The translations under genes and the position numbers were made by a program. A stretch of 64,000 nucleotides of DNA, from positions 43,950,723 through 44,014,722 of the forward strand of contig OU342634.1 of the NCBI GenBank assembly GCA_910589415.1, written 5' to 3'. Shown in pieces: positions 46,701 through 58,700 of this stretch. Under the pieces are notes generated by a model. The model searched no databases, had not been told where the DNA came from, and was given only the letters and a program-made list of their open reading frames with translations. Source of the DNA: Malachius bipustulatus (Eukaryota; Arthropoda; Insecta; Coleoptera; Melyridae). Position 1 is the stretch's first letter, and every line of letters begins with the position of its first letter.

Positions 46701-49700
46701 TTTCGAATACCTCCTAAAAAGGACATACCTAAACCAAGTGCTGACTCTTTAATACCTGTTATAGCTCCAATCTTATTATCTAACCCTGTTGACAATAGAC
46801 CATTTATAGCTGTCAAAATGTGTGACGTACCTTATACAGCCCTCTTTGACACCGGCGCAAATATCTCTGTTTGTGATTTGGAAACCATGCAGGAAGTTCT
46901 GGGTGAACTACCCATCCCTTCCAAAAATTCGGATTTGTTGTGTTCTCTGAAAAATGCCGATGGTTCCCCTCTATCGGTTATCGACATAATTGAACTTGAC
47001 CTGACCATAGATGACGTCACACAGAAAGTTCAATTCCATGTGGTATCTTCCATTTCACCACAAATTATTTTGGGAATAGATGTAGCTCGTATTTTCAACA
47101 TGATGATTAATTTCGTAAATGAATCTTTCGAAGTTCATCCCGGTGATCCTTCGTCTTCATTATCTTCTATCTTACCTAATGAACTTAAGGTTTGCGCTAT
47201 CAACAAGATTCAGGATATCTCTTGTTTACCTCCTACCGACCTGTCTAGACTTGAATCGACGATAGACAAATTCAAAAGTTTGGCCCGTGTTGATATACTC
47301 CCTGAAACCAATGTGCTATGCCATTCCATAGAAACAAAAGACGCTAAGCCTTTTAGACAGAGACAATATCCTTTATCTCCAACCCTTCAACAATATCTAA
47401 ATGAAGAGGTAGATAAATTACTTAAGTTGGAAATTGTCGAAAAAAGTAATTCTCCTTGGGTGTCCCCTGTTCTTTTGGTCCGCAAGAAAGACAAAACATA
47501 CCGTATGTGTTTTGATGGTCGAAAACTAAACGAGATCACCACACATGACTCATATCCCCTGCCTAGAATCGATACTATCTTGAGCAAGCTCAAAGACGCT
47601 AATTATCTTACCTCCATCGATTTAAAGCAGGCTTTCTTTCAAGTTCCTTTGGACGAAGAATCCCGCCCAAAGACCGCTTTTGTAGTTCCCGGGAGAGGTT
47701 TATTCCAATTCCGACGAATGCCTTTCGGACTGAGAAACAGTGCTCAAACCCAACAACGTCTTATGGACACAATTTTAGGTCCAGCTTTGGAGCCATTTGT
47801 TTTCGTCTATCTTGACGATATAATTATCGCTACCAATAGTTTCGAGAAACACCTGGAAATTTTAAGGGAAGTATACGAGCGTTTAAAAGACGCTAATCTT
47901 ACTGTCAACTTCGACAAATGTCACTTCTGTCGAGATTCTCTCTCCTTTTTGGGTTTTATTATCGATAGAAACGGATTGCGAGTTAGTGAAGAGAAAGTTA
48001 AATCGATTATTGAGTCCCCTGTTCCTCATAACACCACTGGAGTAAGACACGTCCTAGGTATCTTACAATATTATAGGCGTTTCATAAAGGATTTTTCTAC
48101 AATCAGTGCTCCTATCTCAGCTCTGCTGCATAACCGAAAAAAGGGACAGTCAATAACTTGGAACTCAGAAGCTGATCAAGCTTTTAAACTTCTCAAGGAA
48201 CGACTGACTACAGCTCCCGTTCTAGCTAGCCCAGATTTCTCGAAGCCCTTTTGCATACAGACGGATGCAAGTGATTTCGGGTTAGGTGCGGTGCTTTTTC
48301 AACTTGAGGGAGATTTTGAACACCCCATTGCTTTTGCTAGTCGAATGCTCTCGAAAGCCGAGAAGAAATATACCGTTACCGAAAGAGAATGTTTAGGTGT
48401 CCTCTTTGGTATAGAATATTTTCGCCCTTATGTCGAAGGTGCAAATTTTACAGTTTACACCGATCATGCCTCTCTTCTCTGGCTTCGCACGTTAAAAGAT
48501 CCTATGGGTCGTGTAGCTAGATGGTGTTTACGCCTCAGCCAGTTTGATTTCGACATTAGACATCGAAAAGGCACTTGCAATGTCCCTGCAGACTATCTTT
48601 CCCGCTCTATTTCTTCTATCTCTCTCCAAAACTTTGTACCTGATGATTGGTATAAAGACATGGTCTCCAAAGTTACTGAGTTTCCTGAGAAATACCCTGA
48701 CTTTACCATCAAAGACAATATTCTTTATAAACATGTTAAGCCTCGAGTGGAAGTCGTGCCTAACCTATCTGATTGGAAAATTGTTGTCCCTACTCCTAAT
48801 CGGGAGGAAATAATTGCTCAATTTCATGACCCTCCAACTTCTGCACATTTTGGAGTAAGTAAAACTTTGGCAAGAATTTCTGAAGTTTATTATTGGCCCA
48901 AAATGATTATCTCAGTCAAAAAGTACGTGAGAAACTGCCAGGTTTGTGGTGCACACAAAGCCCCAAACACTGCTCGCGTAGGACTCATGGGTAATTATAA
49001 GAAAATCAATTTTCCCTTCCAATTTCTCTCTATTGACTTCATGGGACCTTTCCCTCGATCCAAGGCTAGAAACACCCAACTTTTGGTCGTCACAGATTGG
49101 TTTTCGAAGTTCGTTTTGGTTAAACCAATGCCTAATGCTACAGCAGCTGCCGTTACAAAATTTCTTGAGAACCAAGTGTTCTTAATTTTCGGTGTGCCCC
49201 AAATTCTGCTTTGTGACAACGCTCAAATTTTTAAAAGCAGTCTATTTACTAATTTGCTGAAAAACTACGAAGTTAATTTGTGGTATAGCGCCAGGCATTT
49301 ATCTCAGGTGAATCCGACCGAGAGAACGAATCGTACCATCCTTACAGCCATCTCGTCTTACATCCGTGACAATCATAAAGATTGGGATAAAAATGTTTAT
49401 AAAATTGCACAAGCAATTAACTTATCGGTGAGCGAAGTTACTAAACACGCTCCAGCTTTCCTACTTTTCGCTAGAAATGTCCCTGTAGACGGAACCTTTT
49501 ACGGTCCAGTCTCAGATAATTATCTAGAATTACCTGATGATCTGTCTTATGTTCATCGAGAACAAGACATATCTAAATTACCTCCTATCTTCAGCGATAT
49601 ACGTGATAGACTTAAGAAAGCTTACGAAGTAAGTAAGAAACATTACGACTTACGCAAGCGCCCCGATGTTTTCACCGAGGGTGACCTCGTCTGGAAACAT

Positions 49701-52700
49701 ACCTACCCACTTTCGAATGCCGCAAAGAATTTTGCTGCTAAATTGGCCCCAAAATTCGTACTATGCCGGATATCTAAAGTAGTGTCTAAATTAGTGTACG
49801 AATTACAAGACCAAGAAGGCAATCCCCTGGGTCGCTGGCATTCTAAAGATTTGAAGGCTTATCGAGGCGAAGACCCGCCGAAAAGCGACGAATAGTTCCT
49901 TGTAATATCTTTTCTCTAATTTTATTTCCCTGCCTACCTTCATCTCTCTTTTTGTATTTGACAAAAATCCGTTAGAAAATGAGGTCTAGCAATATGAGAA
50001 TTGAGAAAGCTCCGTTTCTTGTTGTATCTTAGAATGAATGAAGAATGTATGCAGAATGAAAACCGTATCTTTCAAAGCGTTTCTCAAGGATCTTGAAATT
50101 AGTTGTGTGAATGGGAGATCTCAAAGTATAAATGTTGCTAATTTTGGGATCGGTATTTGCTATCCTCAGGCTCTCATTTTATTTTATCGCTCAAATTTTG
50201 AGAAGCCATATCTTTCTGGTTATCTGAAATCATTACCTTGAAAAGTAACTATTCGCCTATCTTGTCTGACCACGTTTACAGGTCTAATGTTATCTTTTAA
50301 ATTTTCTTATGTTCAATGAACTAAAGAAAATGCTATCTTGCCGTTGTATCTACCTTATCTTATCTTTTACCTTTATCTTATCTACCGTCTAGTTTTAGAC
50401 GGGTGCTTTCCCGACAGTTTCCGCCCTGCTATGTGCTAAAGTGAAAACTGCTCTGCTTGTCAAATCAGACGACAGCAGATCTCTTTTATCTTTGTCTTAC
50501 CCACCATCTTTCTAAGTACGGGTGCTTTCCCGACAGTTTCCGCCCTGCTATGTGCTAAAGTGAAAACTGCTCTGCTTGTCAAATCAGACGACAGCAGATC
50601 TCTTTTATCTTATCTACCATCTTTCCAAGATTGGGTGCTTTAAGATTTTCCGCCCTGCATGGCTAAAGTGAAAAATCCCTCTGTTGTCTCAACGGAAGAC
50701 AACAGAATATCTCTACCTTGTCTTACCTATCTTTCAAGAAAACGAAAATTGAATTAGCAAATTTTCTTCTTGATAACAATGACAGGCGTAAGCTTTAGTC
50801 AAAGCTTCGTGCCTTTCTTATCTTTAATTTCTTTTCAAAGAAAAGGAATTATCCTATCTTACCTTGTCTGTACCTGTTAGTACCATAATAGAATGGTAGC
50901 TAATACTTATCTTCTCTGCGAATATTTTCCAAAATGGAAAATAAAAATCTATGTGAATTCTAGTGTTGAATTTGCAAAGATGACTTGAGATATTCGGTGT
51001 TAACACAAATGAATTTGAACACGGATATTGAATGTCCCCTACCTTAGCGATGAAAATGGTTGTTCCATTTTTCTTATCTTACCGAGTGAGATAAATTATC
51101 TTACCGTTACCTTAATGTTTATCTAATAATCCAGGCGATTATTGATGTTTTCTCTGTGCGATTATCAAATGTTTATCTATGCGATTATTGGACGATTTAT
51201 CGATATGATTGTTACAATTACGCTATTTGATAAGCTACGCAGTGATTATCTGCAAACTTCCTTTCTCTCAATTATTTATTATGGAGTCGCATAGACGACG
51301 ACATAGTCAAATTTTGACTGGTTCAAAGATGAAAAATCTTACTCATGGATTACCCTTGTGGACTCCAAAAATTTATCTTTCCCTGTACATAGATGTTTTG
51401 ATGCCCAAGTTTGGACAGCATCAACCCCCTTGAGGATCGAGTTTCACTTTTGCTTTGTTAAACCTGCTACTTAACCGCGACAGTTTCATTCTTGACTTTT
51501 CCGCTCACCACTGTCTCAGTGGCGGGGCATGCTTCAAAGCAGAGCGCGGGTTGTCGTTGGTCGGGGAAGCGGTGTTCAACAGCAAGGGAGATGTTTCGTG
51601 CCCACCTCAGGAGATTTTTCCTTCTTAGGAATTCTAATTTTACTTATTTCAGAATATTCATTACTGTGATATCTGACAGTATTATTGATTTTGTTTATTT
51701 TAGTATGTATCTTATCTTATATTATCTATCTTATCTTATATTATCTAATCATATCTTATCGTATCTTCATATCTAGTTATCTAGAAACTATTCCTTTGTT
51801 TATCGACATTGTTCGGCAAGAACAATTACCGTTTAAGAAAGTTATCTTAATTATCTTATTACTACCGTTACTAGCATATCTTTTATTTTGTTGCCTTTGC
51901 AATGAAGCATGAATATTTTATTTTTATACCTTATGAATAATTATTACCTAGTGCTTAATATTTAAGTTGCATGTAATTTTAGTAAACCTAACGCTATTCC
52001 CTTTTGAAAGTTGCATGTTACCTTAGTAAGCATATACAAGAGAAATTTTATTCATTCAATGAAACAGATCAACGATGTCGTTGACAATTTGTTCGTTCAG
52101 AGTTGTTATCTTATTTCCTCGAAAGGTTCATGTTATTTATGAACGTGATTTCTGAATAATATTCTCTAAGCTTATCGTCACCTAGTTGTCCCGCAAACAT
52201 ACCCTTCTTCGGGTATAGTAACAACTTGAAACACGCCTGTGCTTTTTCCAGTTGGTTTATCTTTAATCCTTTCCTTACCCCGGTAAAGAGAGGTGTGTAA
52301 CGTCGTTAAAGGTTTTATTCTTTAATTAGCTCCATTTAATATTATTAAATAAGATATCATTGTCTAAATCCCTACTATAAAGGTGTCCGCCTAGCCACTT
52401 TATTTGATTGAAACATGAATTTCGATCCAACATCGCCACCTGTTGCCGAGTGGTAAAACTAACTAAACTAGGCAAGTTCAAGATCCCTACCTTGTAGTAC
52501 AATCTGTAACTTCTTTCTCTTACAATCTTCCTTTTCGATTAACTAGAAACACAGATGTCGCTGTGATGTAGTTTAGGAAGATGAACTAACACCCTTTTGA
52601 GTTGCGCAAAAGGATTGGTCCTTTTCGCGAGTCTGGAACAGGCTCGGCCATCTTCCAATCTCGGTGCTTGAAGCGACCAGTCGCACCCCTACCTTTTCTC

Positions 52701-55700
52701 TTTATCTAAAAGAACCTATATAAATAGGGTAAGTAAATTGTTCAAACTATCTGAAACTTTCTCTAATAGAGTTTATATATTGTTATAGTTCTTTCTACCT
52801 ACCCTATCAATCGGGGTACTATCTTATCTCGTCGGAAAACCTATTTACGGAGTTGAACCCCACCTGTCTTCACGGACGCCATATTGGTTTCCACCATCTC
52901 TACATCTGAATATCCGCTTTTATGGAAGGAATCTCTTACACTATCTGAAAGTTTTGCTGCTACCTGCCCCTAAATACTGGATCTCATCATTCGGAGCCTC
53001 ATATTTTCATCTTTTATCTAACCTCAAAGGACGACCACGCTACCAGTGTTAGGCACGTGTTCCCACGGGACGCGACACCGTCCACCAGTCTTTCTGCCAC
53101 CCCAGAGGGAGACCACGGTCTCTTATCCTGAGATTTCGTCCAGGGCCCCGCTCTCCAGTCTCGGCACGACATTCCAAGGAAGGCAAAATGTCGTATCAGT
53201 AAGCAAAGTGTGACATAACCTTTTATTGCTCAGAGTGATATCAGAGAAATCTATTAGGAGTTTTGTGTATTTTTATTGCCTTATCTCGTCAAGAAATTGA
53301 TGATGATGTTTTATTAATTAATACTTATAATCACCATTATTATTCAAGTAATACTTGAAAGAATTTGTCACTTATTATGTGAAGGAAAAATAGATATCTA
53401 TTATTTTCTCTACCAGTTAAACTGTTAAATGAGATATTTTGCAATTAACTTCATGATCAATTAATTAGTAATTTCATAACCATAGAATTTCAATAAGTTA
53501 TGTTGTAAACAGAATTCATAAATATACTTTTCATTAAAAGATCAACTTTATTATTCAGTAGGTAGATACTACAGTAGTTAGAAATAGTTAACATCTCATA
53601 ACCTGAGTGAATTTTGATGCCTTTATAGTTCAGGTTACTTTAGATCAATTATTCAAAAACCATAAGGCACTGGCATCCCACTATCTTTTATCTTAGAGGA
53701 AATTAAACTGTACCGCTTTATGCTGCTGATGTTACCACAGTCGTACGAAATCTGGGTGAGATTTTGGTGCATCAATTAATACTTCGGCCCAACGAAGGTA
53801 AGTCGGCAATTATTTCAACAACGATCGAATTTTAATTGGCCAAGAATCATTTTAATTGGCCCAGAGTCAATTCTAATTAGCCGAAGGCTACTCTAATTAG
53901 CCCGAAGGCAGCAGCCTGCAGACTCAATAAGGAAAGAGGAAATAATCCTTCAGAATAAAATATTGACGAAGCCTTTTCTTATTTCGCCACTCCGTATGAA
54001 ATCAGTGCGAACCCGCCTAAAATGTTAAAGTGAAAATCTGAAGTGAAAATTTACTTTCAGATTTCCTTGAGCACTCTCTATAAAATTCTAGATAAAACTC
54101 ACCATGTCTGTTTCAGAAAATCCCTTTCATCATCAGAGAAAATATATATTTCGGTTTAAACCACCCTCCTGTATAAAATAAATGTTGAATCACCTCGCCT
54201 AAGGTCTTAATAAAGTTACATGTGTGCGGTTGGAAATTATACGTTATTGTTGCAGTATACTTACTGCGGTCACTTATTTCAACTGGCATATTGTTTTTTA
54301 ATGTCTTTCGGTATAAAAAAAAAACACGAAAATCAAAAATTAATAACCGAGTCATTCTAAAAAATTCTAAAATTTTATTATTCTTTTTTCGAAAAAAAAA
54401 ACATTTTCACCGAATTACGTCAATATGTCATATTGACGTTATGGGTTTAAAATTTTTCTATGGTATTCGGTAGGTATGAAAAGTGATATTTTTTTATAAA
54501 AAACAAGAACAAAATTTTTTCAGTATTTTTTCAGCAACGACTGAAATTTTCATAAATTTTGTTTCGGATTCTTGGGGATGGTGGAGTATAACTCACTCCG
54601 AATTTTGGGAAAATTTTTACATAAAACGTTAAGTTATGACCATTATAGACGATATCTTGAAAAAAATTTGCGGAATATACATAAAATATTGAGAAAAATT
54701 AGTTTAAAGTATCATAAAATTGACCAAAAATGACAGTTCAATTTCCATTAAATTCACTAAACTGACAGATTCGTAGAACTGAGAATGATCATGTTGTGCA
54801 GCGTTGTCATATCTATTATTTATTACTAACATCTTGTGAAATAAAAATATTTGGTATAATTTGCGAAGGTTATTGTTTTAATTTTAAAATTTCAAATATT
54901 TCTATTCAGAAATACATCAAAAGTTATAAATGGTCCATGCGAGAGGGCAAGGATAATATCACAGAGGCCGTCAAATAGATAATGGGCCATAAGACTGGTT
55001 ATTAAAGTTATGTTTGAATATTTTCAGACTGATAATGTACCAATTCATAATTAACTAAATAAAACACATTTTTGATTTTGATTTATTTCCTCTTATAAAA
55101 AATCACATCATAAAACATGAGTTTTTAATTTTAAAATAATATATTATTGACCATAACAACGTGACAACGTCGCAAAACATTATATTTTATTGAAGTGTCC
55201 ATGAATGGCATTGTTGACATTTCGATTATTGCCTCACGGCTTTGTTGTGAATTGTTCAACTCATTAAAGGTTTTGTCAGTTTAATTAATTATCATCGAAA
55301 ATTAAAAACCATTTTTAGAAGTTATCCTACACATTTAAGAAATGAAACTGTTAAAACAAGTTCAGGAACCTTTAATAATCTTACTAGATAAGTGAAAGCA
55401 CTTTTAGCACGCACAAAACTGGAAATAATGGAGCGAGAAAACTGTTGATGAAATGAAAAAATCGAGTTAAAAATTCGTTTTTTTCAAAATTGTACGAAGG
55501 GTCCGCAAATTTTTTTGCTTAAATCGACTTGTTTTAAGGTAAGCTTCCTTCCTATATAGAAATTTTCCTAAAATTCGGAGTGAAGTATTCTCCACCAGAA
55601 CCGATCCCAATGGTAATAAGTAGTTTAAAGTGACCATGCACCTGTATGTTTGCCTATCGAAAACGGTTTGGTCGAAGCAATTTTTTTTTTCTAAACTTGA

Positions 55701-58700
55701 AGAGACAAGTTCAAGAATTTCAAGAACAAGACAATTTTTTTCAAATACTAATAAACGAATGACTCACCCAACCTATTTTAAAGTCAAAAAGAGAAGTCGA
55801 TTTTTGTTTGAAGGGGGATATTTTTTGGCGTACAACTGACATGTGCGTCATTCACCTCCTCGCCCCTATCACTCGCCCTTAAGAAATCTTAAATAGGATG
55901 ACACATGCACATTAACATTAACATTGTGATACCTCATTTGAAGGGTAATTTTATCATATTCGATAAAGATATTCCCACACTTATTGTACTCCAGACTACT
56001 GTGGGAATACCATAATTTGGTTTAAGGGAATACTTCTTTTAACAATTTTGAGTTGACTATTGAGAGAGGGGTTATAGTGATGCATTCGCATTTCAGATGT
56101 ATACGTCAAAAGATGTCCCTCTTCATTACTCTTCAAACAAAAATCAACCTGTCTCAGGAATTTTTGATTGTTCACTTATAATAGTTTCAAAAATATCAGC
56201 CCTAGTAATACCTTTTCAAAAAATCAACCTGTCTATGCGTATTCAAAAAATTTCCCCCTCGAAAGCGATTGAAGACTATTTCCGAATTTCCTTTTCATTG
56301 AGCCTCCCGGTATAAAATAAAGGATGAATCTCGCTCTGTGTGAGGTTTAAGTGGCATGATTCGATTTCTACGCAAATTTACCCTTCGAAAACGAATTTAT
56401 TGGTCCAATAAATTTTCTTAGATTATTTTGTTAAAAACAACACCATCACCAAAAATTCTGTCTTACCAATTCATATAACCCTTTATACTCTATAACCCTC
56501 TATATAACGTATAGTACCTCCTACATATTAGCTGGTATTTTTTTTAATAATTAAAAAGTAGCCATACCCTAAATCCTTTTTCCAAAGCTACAGCTTCACT
56601 CCTTTTACATATTTCCTTCCCCAAACCTTTTCCTCTATACGCGTTGTCTACCGAAAGGATCCTGAGCTCAAAAATTCTATCCACCGGGTACTTGCTGAAC
56701 AGGTCCGCTTCCTTGTTCACCGTGCTGAGCAGACCGAAGATGCGTCTGTATTCCAGAGAGTCGATGACGCGTAGCTCCTCCAATTCCTTCTCGACGTCGC
56801 CTGGATGGGCGACCCCGTTCAGAGACACGCCGGCTATCTGGAATATGCGCCTCGTTATTAGTGAGGGGTGGGGATGGGAATGAGGGTGGAAGGCAGTGGC
56901 GGAATAAACCAGGAGTTCCTGGAAGGGTTTTTTAAATTATTTATCTACAACATATTTGAAAATTTACAGTTAGCTCAAAAATATAATTTTTTATGAAAAT
57001 GTTTGATGTAAGTATCATTTGTTAAGATTGAAAAGTTGCTTCTAGTAATGTTCTATTAGCCATTTTCGAGAAAATCGGAAATTTTTTTAACGCTATCCCC
57101 GTCGTAAACTTGACTTCAAAATCAAAAAAGACGTCAAATTACGAAAATGATGTCATAGCGAAATGAAAAAGGAAAAAAATTCCTCACGTCAAAAATTTTC
57201 TCGAAAATGGACTTGAATTTAATAAAATTTAAGAGAAGTCACAAAAATATTTTTTGCAAAGGTTTTACCTGTGATAATGACTGAATCAAACCTACACGAT
57301 ATTTCTCTTTCATTGAAAAATTATTCAAAACAACAAATTAATAAAAAAATAGATGAAAAAAAAAACTACCCAAAAAAATAATTGTATACAGGTGTCCCTT
57401 ATTTCTGAGCTCACTGTGGATATCTCGTAAACGCTAATTAAGAGATACAGAGGATTGGTTGAATTAGAGAAAGGACCTGTACGATTACGTTGAATACTGA
57501 ACGATTATACATAGGAAAATTGTTAGGCTCTATCTCAATGAGTTTCCTTAGATACCTACTTTATTGTTGATATTGTTGCAAACAATCCCAGTGAAACAAT
57601 TTACCATAGAAACTATATCAATTATTGAAAATCGCCTAATGTATACAGTGTGTCCAGTGTAAGTGACAGTACATGGGGGATCTTGGAAACGGCAAGAGAT
57701 ACAGGGTCGGTTAAATTAGAGAAAAGTTGCACAATTTGATGCTTATTAATAAGAATCTGAATTTATTTTTTTGAATATTTTCAGTCGTTGCTGAAATATC
57801 TTGAAAAAACAAAAATCATTTTTTTTATTTTAGCCATATCTTTTTTATTATTGGATTAATAAATTATTTTTGTAGGCTAACATAAGCCGTTAAGAGTTAT
57901 CCATTTGACATTACAAAAATTTTCAAAACCGACTAGATCCCAGTGTTTTCATAGCCATCTTTTGTTCGAATTGCGCATCTTTTCTCTAATTAACCGACCC
58001 TTTATCTCTTGGAGTTTACGAGATACCCATAGTGAGCTCTGAAATAAGGAACCCCCTGTATAAGAATCCAATAATTATATTCTTCAGTGTTATTTCGTTA
58101 ATGTGCATTGAAGAAAAAAAACCTCTTATGTCATGTCTCTAGGGATATAGGTAAACAGAGGTAATGGATTCAATTTAGTGTGCGAATAATGAAATGATGA
58201 AATCGAATTACGAGCTTTTTCTTGTTTGATGCGCCACTGGATTCATCCCTCTCTGGAAACCAATAATAAAGGCTGGAAGCTGTTTACGACAAACCGGATC
58301 GGGAAGATAAGCAGGATTCTACTAAATGATCTGTGGAATATAGACTCGTCTCCTGATCCCTGGAAATTGGATTTTATTGCTTCCCCGAGGATATTAAAAA
58401 AAAAGTAAACTGAAAATAAATTAAAACCAACACATCAGTTTAATGAAGAGCAATTTAAAATGAGATCCAGTCTTCGCTTTATCTTTTTGCAATCTTCGTC
58501 AGAAATTAAAAGCAATTCCAGTGAAAGCTCTCTTTTGAAGTTAATTTGCTTGCTAAATGAAAATTTAGCTGGAAAATTAAAAATATTTCTGGTTTGTACT
58601 TATTTTCCAAGTCCAAGATCGTGCAAGAAAAATATTTTGCGTTTTGTTCTCAAGTAAAAATTAATAAATAGACAAGCCCATGCAGGAGTTTTCAACTTGA

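Larger units (their letters stand above)
42847..53913 (+). mobile_element. Ty3/Gypsy LTR retrotransposon (element 2), 11.07 kb
   Basis: Two 1618-bp LTRs (42847-44464, 52296-53913) begin TGTAACG and end GGCAGCA. Read side by side, I found no difference between them. A 4-bp target duplication GCCT flanks the element (42843-42846, 53914-53917). A primer-binding-site candidate TTGGCACTCCCCGGTGTGG follows the 5' LTR, and a purine-rich AAAGAGAGG precedes the 3' LTR. It encodes Gag and Pol in overlapping frames and has about 2.4 kb of non-coding sequence after pol, with no env recognised. It sits antisense in the second intron of the iAANAT-like gene. Identical LTRs imply very recent insertion, so it may be polymorphic in the population. 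Confidence 0.97.

Noticed and set aside
51209..51912. Possible env gene of element 2
   Set aside because: Only 74- and 75-codon frames with no signal peptide, furin-like site or fusion-peptide pattern; TATCT-rich sequence gives low-complexity translation.
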